A stretch of DNA of 17,726 bases from an uncultured Eubacteriales bacterium (GCA_900540635.1 UQGU01000047.1:1-17726), one strand, 5' to 3'. Shown: positions 1-7,790, numbered from the stretch's first letter. A program made the numbers and translations. The notes: a model not told the origin generated them from the letters alone.

Positions 1-1157
1 CCGAGAAGAAGGATATGCAGGACAACACCGTCAAGGGCAGCCAGTTCAAGCAGCCCATGCTGGAGTTCTCCGGCTCCTGCGCCGGCTGCGCCGAGACCAG
101 CTATGCCCGTCTCGTTACCCAGCTCTTCGGTGACCGGATGTACATCTCCAACGCCACCGGCTGCTCCTCCATCTGGGGCGGTCCTGCTGCTACCGCTCCT
201 TACACTGTCAATGCGGAAGGCCACGGCCCCGCATGGGCAAACTCCCTGTTCGAAGACAACGCAGAGCATGGCCTGGGTATGTACACCGCTCAGTCCGTGA
301 TCCGTGAGTCTCTGGCCAACAAGGTCCGCTCCGTCATCGAGAACACCGCTGACGAGGCCCGCAAGGCCGCTTGCCAGGCTTGGCTGGATACCTACAACGA
401 TGGCTCTGCCAACAAGGAAGCTACCAAGGCTCTGGTTGCCAACCTGGAAGCCAATGTTTGCTGCGACACCGTGAAGGACATCCTGTCCAAGAAGGAATAC
501 CTGTCCAAGAAGTCCGTGTGGATCTTCGGCGGCGACGGCTGGGCTTATGATATTGGCTTCGGCGGCGTTGACCATGTGCTGGCTTCCAACAAGGACGTCA
601 ATGTCTTCGTCTTCGATACCGAGGTTTACTCCAACACCGGCGGACAGGCCTCCAAGGCTTCCAACATCGGCCAGGTTGCGCAGTTCGCTGCCTCCGGTAA
701 GGAAACCAAGAAGAAGTCCCTGGCTGAGATCGCAATGAGCTACGGCTATGTTTACGTTGCTCAGGTCGCCATGGGCGCCAACCAGGCTCAGACCCTGAAG
801 GCCATCACCGAGGCTGAGGCCTACAACGGTCCTTCTCTGGTCATCGGCTATGCTCCCTGCGAGATGCACTCCATCAAGGGCGGCATGACCAACTGCCAGG
901 CTGAGATGAAGAAGGCTGTCGAGTGCGGCTACTGGAACCTGTTCCGCTTCGATCCCTCCAAGGAGACCGGCAAGTTCACTCTGGATTCCAAGGCTCCTAA
1001 GGATGGCTATCAGGAGTTCCTGATGAACGAGGCTCGTTACAGCCGTCTGACCCGTGAGTTCCCCGAGCGCGCCAAGGAGCTGTTCCCCAAGAACGAGGCC
1101 GCTGCTAAGGAGCGCTACGAGCACCTGCTGAAGCTGGTTGAGATGTACAAGGACTGA
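1..1157 (+). CDS. nifJ: Pyruvate:ferredoxin (flavodoxin) oxidoreductase, C-terminal third (partial)
   Basis: This enzyme oxidises pyruvate with CoA to acetyl-CoA and CO2 and passes electrons to ferredoxin; it is cytoplasmic and central to anaerobic fermentation. The gene is cut by the left edge, and its frame is open from base 3 with no start inside the window. Counting from the internal Met at base 15, the thiamine-diphosphate domain shows SCAGC (C22, C25), C50 and PCEMHSIKGG (C282), which match the four Cys ligands of the cluster near TPP in this family. The TPP-binding signature is GDGWAYDIGFGG (about 173-184) with NTGG at 207-210. The C-terminus (EMYKD) is intact, and the visible 380+ residues are about one third of the usual ~1170. 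A strong terminator follows 34 bases after the stop. The assignment is secure; only the promoter and the N-terminal domains are missing from view. Confidence 0.97.
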   Translation, partial: EKKDMQDNTVKGSQFKQPMLEFSGSCAGCAETSYARLVTQLFGDRMYISNATGCSSIWGGPAATAPYTVNAEGHGPAWANSLFEDNAEHGLGMYTAQSVIRESLANKVRSVIENTADEARKAACQAWLDTYNDGSANKEATKALVANLEANVCCDTVKDILSKKEYLSKKSVWIFGGDGWAYDIGFGGVDHVLASNKDVNVFVFDTEVYSNTGGQASKASNIGQVAQFAASGKETKKKSLAEIAMSYGYVYVAQVAMGANQAQTLKAITEAEAYNGPSLVIGYAPCEMHSIKGGMTNCQAEMKKAVECGYWNLFRFDPSKETGKFTLDSKAPKDGYQEFLMNEARYSRLTREFPERAKELFPKNEAAAKERYEHLLKLVEMYKD

Positions 1158-1191
1158 TTCCCGGTACATCGCTCCCTCGTAAATGAAATCG

Positions 1192-1221
1192 CCCGTCCCC
1201 GGTTTCCGGGGACGGGTTTTT
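1192..1221 (+). terminator. Rho-independent terminator after nifJ
   Basis: An 11-bp perfect stem (CCCGTCCCCGG paired with CCGGGGACGGG) has a TTT loop and is followed by TTTTT. It ends the PFOR transcript and separates it from the small gene at 1239. Confidence 0.93.
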
Positions 1222-1238
1222 CAGAAAGGAAAAAGAAT

Positions 1239-1397
1239 ATGCTTGGAACTGTCATTGAGATCGATGGCGATTATGCCGTCGTCCGCTATGATGTCACCGG
1301 CACAGAGTCTCATGTGGCCCTGGCCATACTGGGAGATGCCGAAATCGGGGACAAGGTTCTCTTTGAGAACTTTTCCTACGAGCTGATCCGTCAATAA
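1239..1397 (+). CDS. 52-residue HypC-like small OB-fold protein (hypothetical)
   Basis: A short open frame starts with ATG at 1239 behind a good ribosome binding site (AGAAAGGA, about 8 bases away) and ends with TAA at 1397. It is followed at once by a terminator hairpin, so it looks like a genuine small gene. The protein begins MLGTVIEIDGDYAVVRYDV and later reads LAILGDAEIGDKVLFENF. The pattern G-x-V-x-EIDGD, a central V-x-L-A-x-L and A-x-x-GD-x-VL is that of the HypC/HupF hydrogenase-maturation fold. However, the essential N-terminal Met-Cys and the following Pro of HypC are absent and the protein contains no Cys. It therefore cannot be a standard HypC iron chaperone; a stand-alone OB-fold protein of unknown role is more likely. 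No separate promoter is evident, and expression may depend on read-through from nifJ. The family resemblance is from memory, not from a search. Confidence 0.7.
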   Translation: MLGTVIEIDGDYAVVRYDVTGTESHVALAILGDAEIGDKVLFENFSYELIRQ

Positions 1398-1407
1398 GGA
1401 CGTAAAG

Positions 1408-1440
1408 AGCCCCCGGCCGGAAATGGCTGGGGGCTTGTCT
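1408..1440. terminator. Terminator hairpin between convergent genes
   Basis: The stem AGCCCCCGGCC pairs with GGCTGGGGGCT (11 bp, one G-U pair) around a six-base loop. The T-run on the plus side is weak (TTGTCT) and the minus side continues CTTTACG. It sits between the small plus-strand gene (stop at 1397) and the minus-strand LRR gene (stop at 1453), so it probably serves both. Confidence 0.7.
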
Positions 1441-1452
1441 GCTATATGGGGG

Positions 1453-3177
1453 TTATTCCTCTACGGTGGGGTCGTAGTTCACGAGAATGTCGTGCTCCGT
1501 CAGTGCCGAAACACTGGGAATGGCATTTCCGTAGACATTGACCTGGACCAGATGGAAGCAGTCCGCCAGAGCGTCTACGCTGGTCAGCTTGTTGTAATCC
1601 ATGTAGACGTAGGAGATATCCGCCATCTTTGCGATGCTGTCAATGGATTCCAGGGCGTTGTAGGAGCCGTCAATCACCTGCATGGCGCTGTCACCGGAGA
1701 ATTCCGGCAGGGTAGAGACGCTGTTGTAGGAGAAGTTCAGCTTTTGCAGCTTGCTGAGACCGGCGATTGCGCTCAGGTCGGTAATCTGATTGTTGGAGAC
1801 GGTCAGCGTCGTCAGGTTGGTGCAGCCGGATAGGCCGGAAATGTCGGACAGACTGTTGTAGTCCAGCTGAAGCTCCTCCAGAATGGGCAGGGAGGATGCG
1901 GTGCTCACATCGGAGATCTGGTTGTTGGCGGCGTTGAACTTCGTCAGGCGAATGCTGCCGGACAGCGGCGCAATGCTATTCAGGGCGTTGTAGGATACAT
2001 CCAGAACCGAGAGGTTGGAGAGAGAACCGACTACCGTCAAATCCGTGACGGCGTTGTGCTGCAAATACAGCTCCGTCAGCTGGCCCATACCGGACAGGGG
2101 CTCCAGATTGCGGATGGTATTGTTGCCGGCGTTCAGAATTTTCAGGGAAGTGGCCTTTTCCAGACCGGACAGGGTGCTGAGGCCGCAATTGGAGATGTTC
2201 AGCTCTGTCAGCTGGGGGAGCTCCGCAATGGTGGCCAGACTTTCCGCAGGAAAGCGGCAGCCGGAGAGATTCAGCTTTTTCAGATGGGTCAGGCCCTCGA
2301 AATTCTGGAGGTTGCTCATGTTTCTGCCGCTGACTGTCAGGCTTTCCAGATAGGTCAGGTAGCTCAGGTCCTCCAGAGTGGTTGCCTCCGTGGGAACCTC
2401 CAGCTCCGTGATCTGCCACAGGTCGTTGGTGTAGAGCACATGGTCCGCGTCGTAGCCGAGGGCGGTGCGGATGGCCTGCTCCATGGAGGTATCCATAAAG
2501 AAGGCGGGTTCAATCACGCCGCCAATGGTATAGCCGAGAATGGTTACGGGGCTTACAAGCCCGTTGTCCCCAACGCTGATGGCGTAAATCTGGGTTTCAC
2601 CCAGGGGCAGTTCAATGGGCGCACTGTAGGGTGCATCGGCAATGGAGGGGTAATCTCCGTCTGTGGTATAGTAGAGGGTGCCCTCCGAAGAGGAGAGGGC
2701 CACGCTGATATACTGGCTGTAGTAGCCGGAGGGGTAGTCCGCCTCGGGGGCTGTGGGCCGCATTGCCTCCAATTCCGCCTTGATGGAGGCGTCCGGAATG
2801 TTTGCCAGCATGGAGACGGCGTCCAGCAGCTTGTCCTGCTCTACGTAGGTTTTGCACAGTGCCGTATAGAGCTCCTTGGTTGCACCGTCCCGGATGGCCT
2901 TGGAGAGCGTCACCTCGGCCTTGGTGTAGTTGCCGGAGGCCTTGTACTGGTTGGCAAGCTCAATGGCCACGTTTTCATCCTGCCCGGAGAAGCTGTAGGC
3001 CATGTTGTAGAACCAGGAGGACAGGCTGGTGTTGCCTTTCAAGTCGTTGTTTCGCGCCTGCTGCAGCAGGATATCCCGGGTGAAGGCCCGGTCGTATACA
3101 AACAGATACCAGCCGATGCTGGCAATCACCAGAATTACCAGCAGCAGCGGTACCAGAAAGTGGATCAACTTTTTCAT
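1453..3177 (-). CDS. Membrane-anchored leucine-rich-repeat protein with chitobiase-type C-terminal domain
   Basis: This is a 574-residue protein counted from ATG at 3177, which has GGAG eight bases upstream. The in-frame GTG/ATG options further upstream lie inside the leader, so I prefer this start. The N-terminus MKKLIHFLVP leads into one hydrophobic segment (about residues 5-28) with Lys before it, predicting a cytoplasmic N-terminus and an exported body; no clear cleavage site or sorting motif is seen. Residues about 35-135 are helical and TPR-like. About 150-218 (LYYTTDGDYPS, then Y-x-A-P-I-x-L) fits the CHB_HEX_C/FN3-like domain found on many surface proteins. From about 270 to 565 there are roughly 13 internalin-like LRRs of 21-22 residues (L-x-x-L-x-x-x-x-N). 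The role is likely envelope protein-protein or glycan contact; ligand unknown. It has its own promoter and is separate from tex. Confidence 0.85.
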   Translation of the reverse strand: MKKLIHFLVPLLLVILVIASIGWYLFVYDRAFTRDILLQQARNNDLKGNTSLSSWFYNMAYSFSGQDENVAIELANQYKASGNYTKAEVTLSKAIRDGATKELYTALCKTYVEQDKLLDAVSMLANIPDASIKAELEAMRPTAPEADYPSGYYSQYISVALSSSEGTLYYTTDGDYPSIADAPYSAPIELPLGETQIYAISVGDNGLVSPVTILGYTIGGVIEPAFFMDTSMEQAIRTALGYDADHVLYTNDLWQITELEVPTEATTLEDLSYLTYLESLTVSGRNMSNLQNFEGLTHLKKLNLSGCRFPAESLATIAELPQLTELNISNCGLSTLSGLEKATSLKILNAGNNTIRNLEPLSGMGQLTELYLQHNAVTDLTVVGSLSNLSVLDVSYNALNSIAPLSGSIRLTKFNAANNQISDVSTASSLPILEELQLDYNSLSDISGLSGCTNLTTLTVSNNQITDLSAIAGLSKLQKLNFSYNSVSTLPEFSGDSAMQVIDGSYNALESIDSIAKMADISYVYMDYNKLTSVDALADCFHLVQVNVYGNAIPSVSALTEHDILVNYDPTVEE

Positions 3178-3212
3178 AATAAAAGCTCCAATCTTCGGGA
3201 TTCTTCCAGGCA

Positions 3213-3241
3213 ATTATATAATATTTTTGAAAATATGTCAA
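3213..3241 (-). promoter_or_regulatory. SigA-type promoter of the LRR gene
   Basis: On the minus strand a perfect TTGACA (3236-3241) is followed by exactly 17 bases and a perfect TATAAT (3213-3218). The predicted start is about 30 bases upstream of the ATG. This is the best consensus promoter in the window. Confidence 0.88.
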
Positions 3242-3258
3242 GTATGCCACATTCTTCA

Positions 3259-3280
3259 CACGACGATTGCAATTGTCGTG
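3259..3280. repeat. 22-base near-perfect palindrome between tex and the LRR gene
   Basis: CACGAC and GTCGTG arms continue inward through ATTGC/GCAAT, with a single G-T mismatch that would be a wobble pair in RNA. It lies 24 bases beyond the tex stop and 18 bases upstream of the LRR -35 hexamer. On the minus strand it is not followed by a T-run, so it is a poor intrinsic terminator for tex. It could be an operator for the LRR promoter or an RNA 3' stabilising hairpin. Confidence 0.55.
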
Positions 3281-3304
3281 CTTTTCCCGGAAAGAATCGC
3301 CTTT

Positions 3305-5437
3305 TTATTGCTTTTTCGCCTGCTTCATGCTCAGGCTGATGCGGTGCCGCTTTTCATCCACGCTGAGCACCACCACATCCACAACGTCGCCAACCTGAAC
3401 CGCCTCGCTGGGGTGCTTCAGCCTCCGATTGCAGACTTCGGAAATGTGCACCAGGCCGTCCTGATGGACACCGATGTCCACAAACACGCCGAAGTCGATG
3501 ACGTTGCGCACCGTACCCGTGAGAACCATGCCGGGCTTCAGGTCCTTCATTTCCAGAACGTCCTTGCGCAGGATGGGCTTCGGCAGCTCGTCCCGGGGGT
3601 CTCTGCCGGGCTTTGCCAGCTCTTTGGCGATGTCCAGCAGGGTCGGCTCGCCGACGCCGCAGCTTTCGGCGGCTTTTTGGATGCCGTAGTCCTCCAAAAG
3701 CCTGGGCAGCTTTGCCCGGTCCTCACAGGGGAGCAGCTTCAGCAGAGCCTTTGCGGCGGCGTAGGATTCCGGATGAACGCCGGTGTTGTCCAGAACCTCC
3801 TTGCTTTCCGGAATGCGCAGGAAGCCCGCGCACTGTTCGAAGGCCTTCGGTCCCAGCTTGGGCACCTTTTTCAGCTGGCTTCTGGCGGTAAAGGGGCCGT
3901 TCTCCTCCCGATAGGCAACGATATTCTTGGCGGTGGCAGCGGTCAGGCCGGACACCTGCTGCAAAAGGCTTCTCGATGCGGTATTGGCGTCCACACCCAC
4001 GGCATTGACGCAGTCTTCCACCACGGCACCCAGGGCCTCGTCCAGCTCCTTCTGGGGGCAGTCGTGCTGATACTGTCCCACACCGATGGCCTTGGGGTCA
4101 ATTTTGACCAGCTCAGCCAGGGGGTCTTGGAGCCGCCGTGCAATGGAAACTGCGGAGCGCAGATTGACATCGTATTCCGGGAATTCCTCGGCGGCCAGGG
4201 GAGAGGCAGAGTAGACGGAGGCACCGGCTTCGTTGACGATCATATAGCTGGCATCCGGGAAGGAACGCAGCAGCTCCACGGCCATGGCCTCCGTTTCCCG
4301 GGAGGCGGTGCCGTTGCCGATGGCAATGTGCTTCACGCCATGCCTGCGCATGAGCTGGGACAGGGCGGCGATGGCCTCCTGCTTTTTCTTCTCCGAGAAG
4401 GTGGGATACACCACGGCGGTGTCCAGCACCTTGCCCGTAGCGTCCACCACCGCAACCTTGCAGCCGTTCCGGTATCCGGGGTCAAGCCCCATGGTTACGA
4501 AGCCTTTGACAGGGGGCTGCATCAGCAGGGGCTTCAGATTCAGGGCAAAGTTGGCAATGGCCCCTTTGCTTGCCCGGTCGGTCAGCTCGTTGCGGACCTC
4601 CCGCTGGATGGAGGGGAAGATCAGTCGGTCGTAGGCGTCCTCTGCGGCAGTCTTGACAAGCGTAGAAACCTGAATGGTGGGCTTCAGTGCGGCGCGGCAC
4701 ACCAGGGCCGGGCCTTCATTGCCGGGCAGGGTGATGCTCACCTTTAGAATGCCCTCTTTTTCACCTCGGTTGATGGCCAGAATCTGGTGATCCATGAGTC
4801 TGGTGATGCTCTGGTTGAAATCGTAATAGAGTTTATACACCGTGTCGGTGTCCGGGTCGTCGGCCTTGCTCACCAGACTGCCCCGGCGCATGACCAGAGC
4901 GCGCAGATTCTTGCGGATCTCGGCGTCATCGGAGAGGTTTTCCGCAATGATGTCGCTGGCACCTGCAATGGCCTCTTCCACCGTTGCAACGCCTTTTTCT
5001 TCATCCAGAAAGCCCTGGGCCAGCTTTTCAATATCCTGCCCATCCTGGGCAAAGATGGCCTGTGCCAGAGGGTCTAACCCCTTTTCCCGGGCAATGGAGC
5101 CACGGGTGCGCCGCTTCTGCTTGTAGGGCCGGTACAGGTCCTCCACCTCGGTCATGGTAGAGGCGTTGTCAATGGCGGCGGACAGTTCCTCCGTCAGCTT
5201 GCCCTGGTTTTCAATGGATTTCTTTACCTCGTCCCGCCGCTGCTGCAAATTGCGCAGATAGGTCAGGCGGGTTTCCAGATTCCGCAGGGTGGTGTCATCC
5301 ATAGCCCCGTGCATTTCCTTGCGGTAACGGGCGATAAACGGAATGGTATTGCCCTCATCAATGAAGTTTACCACATTTTCAATATACTGCTGCTTTTGCC
5401 CCAATTCCTGGGCAAGAATCTCTACAATGGACTGCAT
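3305..5437 (-). CDS. tex: Tex-type RNA-binding transcription accessory protein (YqgF/HhH/S1 domains)
   Basis: This 710-residue cytoplasmic nucleic-acid-binding protein is of the Tex/YhgF family, linked to transcription and RNA quality control. Its length is close to the ~715-775 typical of the family. The order is canonical: a helical Tex N-terminus (about 1-200, with EGNTIPFIARYRKE near 28), a YqgF/RNase-H-like domain beginning at MGLDPGYRNG (about 316-325) and including IAIGNGTASR (371-380), helix-hairpin-helix motifs (about 495-545, LTAATAKNIV and VPKLGPKAF), and a C-terminal S1 domain (about 635-705, GTVRNVIDFGVFVDIG). The start ATG at 5437 has AGGAG seven bases upstream. It diverges from the DEAD-box gene across a 141-base intergenic region carrying back-to-back promoters. 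The gene looks intact. Confidence 0.96.
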   Translation of the reverse strand: MQSIVEILAQELGQKQQYIENVVNFIDEGNTIPFIARYRKEMHGAMDDTTLRNLETRLTYLRNLQQRRDEVKKSIENQGKLTEELSAAIDNASTMTEVEDLYRPYKQKRRTRGSIAREKGLDPLAQAIFAQDGQDIEKLAQGFLDEEKGVATVEEAIAGASDIIAENLSDDAEIRKNLRALVMRRGSLVSKADDPDTDTVYKLYYDFNQSITRLMDHQILAINRGEKEGILKVSITLPGNEGPALVCRAALKPTIQVSTLVKTAAEDAYDRLIFPSIQREVRNELTDRASKGAIANFALNLKPLLMQPPVKGFVTMGLDPGYRNGCKVAVVDATGKVLDTAVVYPTFSEKKKQEAIAALSQLMRRHGVKHIAIGNGTASRETEAMAVELLRSFPDASYMIVNEAGASVYSASPLAAEEFPEYDVNLRSAVSIARRLQDPLAELVKIDPKAIGVGQYQHDCPQKELDEALGAVVEDCVNAVGVDANTASRSLLQQVSGLTAATAKNIVAYREENGPFTARSQLKKVPKLGPKAFEQCAGFLRIPESKEVLDNTGVHPESYAAAKALLKLLPCEDRAKLPRLLEDYGIQKAAESCGVGEPTLLDIAKELAKPGRDPRDELPKPILRKDVLEMKDLKPGMVLTGTVRNVIDFGVFVDIGVHQDGLVHISEVCNRRLKHPSEAVQVGDVVDVVVLSVDEKRHRISLSMKQAKKQ

Positions 5438-5467
5438 GGGTATTCTCCTTTTCGCAAAATCAAGCCC

Positions 5468-5495
5468 ATTCTACCACAAACTTTCGAAATTGCAA
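5468..5495 (-). promoter_or_regulatory. Promoter of tex (minus strand)
   Basis: Reading the minus strand, TTGCAA (5490-5495) is followed by a 16-base spacer and TAGAAT (5468-5473). The predicted start lies near 5461, leaving a short leader before the AGGAG site. It is mirrored by the plus-strand promoter at 5514. Confidence 0.65.
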
Positions 5496-5513
5496 AGAAG
5501 AAATGCGGAAGCC

Positions 5514-5542
5514 TTGCAAATTTCCGAAAAGAATGGTAGAAT
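5514..5542 (+). promoter_or_regulatory. Promoter of the DEAD-box helicase gene (plus strand)
   Basis: TTGCAA (5514-5519), a 17-base spacer and TAGAAT (5537-5542) give a predicted start near 5549 and a leader of about 30 bases. It uses the same two hexamers as the divergent tex promoter. Confidence 0.68.
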
Positions 5543-5578
5543 GATTGCAATTGAGCAAATATAAAGGATTGAAAAATT

Positions 5579-6769
5579 ATGGAAGAAAGCAATATTACCT
5601 TTGCAAGCCTGGGCCTGTCCGATGCCATGCTGAAAGCGCTGGAGAAGAAGGGCTATGGCTACCCCACAACCATCCAGGCGGAAGCAATTCCCTATTTTCT
5701 GCAATGGCGGGATGTAATCGCCAAGGCCCCTACGGGCACGGGAAAGACCTTCGCCTTTGGCATCCCCATGATCGAGCACATCGATGCGGAAAGTGAAGAG
5801 GTCCAGGGCCTGATTCTGGCCCCCACTCGAGAGCTGGCCATCCAGATCGGCGACGAGCTGAGAGGCCTTTTGACCTATTTCCACAATATCCGCGTGGCGG
5901 TGCTCTATGGCGGCGCGGGCATCGGCGGGCAGATCAAGGCCCTGGAAAAGAAGCCCCAGATCGTTGTGGCAACCCCCGGCCGACTGATGGACCACTATAA
6001 CCGGAAGACCATTCGCCTGGATAAGATCCAGACCGTGGTCCTGGACGAGGCGGACCGGATGCTGGATATGGGCTTTTTCAAGGATGTGACCCGGATTATC
6101 GAAAAGGTCAAGAATCGGAAAAACCTGGGCCTGTTCTCCGCAACCATCTCCCAGGAGGTTATGACGGTTTCCTGGATGTACCAGCGGGACGAGGTGGAGA
6201 TCACCGTGGAGCCCAAGCAGGAGGACCGGCCGGATATCGACCAGTACAGCCTGACCTGCACGCCCCTGGAAAAGGCGGAAACCACCCTGCGCCTTATCAA
6301 GAGCCAGGGCTACGAACGGGTGATGGTCTTCTGCAATACCAAGCATATGTGCCAGCGGCTGTGCGACGACTTCCAGCGGGCCGGGCTGGACTGCGAATGC
6401 CTCCATGGCGATATCCGCCAGCAGCAGCGGGAGAAGACCATGCAGCGCTACCGCAGCGGCAAGCTGCCTGTGCTGATTGCCACGGACGTGGCTTCCCGTG
6501 GCATTGACGTAGACGATGTGGACTGCGTCATCAACTTTGACGTTCCCGAGGAGAACGAATACTATGTCCACCGCATCGGCCGTACAGGCCGGGCCAAGCG
6601 CAAGGGCATTGCCTGGAGCATCATCGGCAATTTCCCGGAAAAGGCCAAGCTGGACGAGATTGCCAAGTTCTCCAACTATACCATCCAGCCCATGGTCCTT
6701 TCTGAGGACGGCGTTTTGACGAAGGAAGAGGTCAAGGCTCCTCCTGCGCCCAAGCGGAGATTCCGCTGA
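5579..6769 (+). CDS. DEAD-box ATP-dependent RNA helicase
   Basis: This 396-residue cytoplasmic RNA helicase unwinds or remodels RNA duplexes using ATP. All diagnostic motifs are present: Q-motif region with TTIQ (30-33), motif I APTGTGKT (50-57), Ia PTRELA (82-87), TPGR (132-135), DEAD (156-159), SAT (187-189), the ATDVASRGIDV region (301-311) and HRIGRTGR (331-338). The C-terminal extension after the helicase core is short and ends with a small basic tail (PKRRFR); it lacks the long basic or RRM-like tails of CsdA/DeaD and DbpA, so a compact CshA/RhlE-like member is the nearest description. The ATG at 5579 follows AAAGGA by about 10 bases. Its TGA overlaps the ATG of the DprA-like gene by one base (TGATG), implying translational coupling. 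The specific RNA substrate cannot be read from sequence. Confidence 0.95.
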   Translation: MEESNITFASLGLSDAMLKALEKKGYGYPTTIQAEAIPYFLQWRDVIAKAPTGTGKTFAFGIPMIEHIDAESEEVQGLILAPTRELAIQIGDELRGLLTYFHNIRVAVLYGGAGIGGQIKALEKKPQIVVATPGRLMDHYNRKTIRLDKIQTVVLDEADRMLDMGFFKDVTRIIEKVKNRKNLGLFSATISQEVMTVSWMYQRDEVEITVEPKQEDRPDIDQYSLTCTPLEKAETTLRLIKSQGYERVMVFCNTKHMCQRLCDDFQRAGLDCECLHGDIRQQQREKTMQRYRSGKLPVLIATDVASRGIDVDDVDCVINFDVPEENEYYVHRIGRTGRAKRKGIAWSIIGNFPEKAKLDEIAKFSNYTIQPMVLSEDGVLTKEEVKAPPAPKRRFR

Positions 6770-7653
6770 TGGAAAATTACGGCTTTCTGCTGCTGTGCAG
6801 CCATCTGGGCAATCCGGACCGAAAGCCTCTGACAACGGCGCAGCTGCGGCTGCTTGCCCGGCGGGTCATGGACTGCGGCCCCTTTTCAGAGGGTGAGCTG
6901 ACAGAGAGGACGCTGCTGGAGCTGGGCTTTTCTCCGGAGGGTGCCCTGCACATCCTGGCGCTTTTGGAGGATCAGGCCCTGCTGGAGCGGTACTTACAGA
7001 AAGCGAAGGCGCGCCGGTGCACGCCCATTCAGCGCCGGGATTTGCGCTATCCCGCTGCCGTGCGGAAGAAGCTGGGGCTGGATAGTCCCGGCTGCCTCTG
7101 GGCAAAGGGAGCGCTGGAGCTGCTGGACCGGCCAAAGGTGGCTGCCGTGGGCTGCCGTGTATTGCGACCGGAAAATCGGGACTTTGCCTATGAGGCAGGC
7201 TGCCAGGCCGCCAGACAGGGCTTTGTGCTGGTGTCCGGCAATGCGTCGGGAGCCGATCAGGCTGCCCAGGCCGGCTGCCTGGATAGCGGCGGCCAGGTCA
7301 TCAGCGTTGTGGCGGATGCTCTGCACAGCCATCTGGAGCAGCCCAATGTTCTCTACCTCAGCGAAGAGGACTATGATATGCCCTTTTCCACCCTGCGGGC
7401 GCTGCGGCGCAACCGGGTGATCCATGCTCTTGGCCAGGTGGTGCTGGTGGCCCAGAGCAGGGCAGGGCAGGGCGGAACCTGGAACGGCACTGCCAGGAAT
7501 CTCCAGAACCGATGGACGCCCGTCCGGGTTCTGGACGACGGCAGCGAGGGCGCTCAGGCCCTGGTGCAGCTGGGGGCGCAGCCCATTCAGGCGGCACAAT
7601 TGCAGGATCTGAGCCTGCTTTCCCGCAGGGAGCCGAATTTTCTGGAACCGTAG
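6769..7653 (+). CDS. DprA/Smf-like DNA-processing family protein (divergent)
   Basis: This 294-residue protein has a helical N-terminus (about 1-85) and a DprA-type Rossmann-like core (about 90-255). Recognisable family features are DLRYP (91-95), VAAVGCR (124-130; family VGSR), VLVSGNASGADQAAQ (153-167; family SGxAxGID..AH), a central V-I-S-V-V strand (177-181) and RRNRVIHAL (213-221; family RNRIIAGL). It departs from canonical DprA: the His after the GxD motif is replaced (QAAQ), the Ser-Gly pair before the last strand is not standard, and there is no C-terminal winged helix. DprA proteins load RecA on single-stranded DNA, but this divergent copy need not do so. It overlaps the helicase gene by one base and must share its transcript. 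A different DprA-fold function (nucleotide or cytokinin/LOG-like binding) is the main alternative. Confidence 0.8.
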   Translation: MENYGFLLLCSHLGNPDRKPLTTAQLRLLARRVMDCGPFSEGELTERTLLELGFSPEGALHILALLEDQALLERYLQKAKARRCTPIQRRDLRYPAAVRKKLGLDSPGCLWAKGALELLDRPKVAAVGCRVLRPENRDFAYEAGCQAARQGFVLVSGNASGADQAAQAGCLDSGGQVISVVADALHSHLEQPNVLYLSEEDYDMPFSTLRALRRNRVIHALGQVVLVAQSRAGQGGTWNGTARNLQNRWTPVRVLDDGSEGAQALVQLGAQPIQAAQLQDLSLLSRREPNFLEP

Positions 7654-7705
7654 CCCCTGTTTGTCGGAAACGCCCAATTGATCCGGAAAGTCGGAGAAAG
7701 AAGTG

Positions 7706-7726
7706 TCTGTTTCTTACAGATTTTTT
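7706..7726 (+). terminator. Possible weak terminator after the DprA-like gene
   Basis: A short stem TCTGT/ACAGA with a five-base loop is followed immediately by TTTTTT, about 50 bases past the stop. The stem is only 5 bp, so leaky termination is expected. Confidence 0.4.
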
Positions 7727-7745
7727 GGAGTTATGCATCCCATAT

Positions 7746-7774
7746 TTGACTTGAAATTTGCAATGTGGTAAAAT
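7746..7774 (+). promoter_or_regulatory. SigA-type promoter upstream of purF
   Basis: TTGACT (7746-7751), exactly 17 bases, then TAAAAT (7769-7774). The predicted transcript starts at about 7780-7782, only about 10 bases before the hairpin at 7791. No other promoter is visible between that hairpin and purF. Confidence 0.72.
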
Positions 7775-7790
7775 AAGGCAGAAAAGCAAG

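Noticed and set aside
2056..3339. A 427-codon open frame antisense to the LRR gene
   Set aside because: Its repeated motifs are the complement of the LRR codons; there is no independent start signal.
3029..4747. A 572-codon open frame antisense to tex and to the 5' end of the LRR gene
   Set aside because: It runs through two genes and an intergenic region, and shows no domain. It is a composition shadow.
5471..6835. A 454-codon open frame antisense to the DEAD-box helicase
   Set aside because: The opposite strand encodes a complete helicase with all motifs. The antisense frame has no recognisable domain and also covers the divergent promoters.
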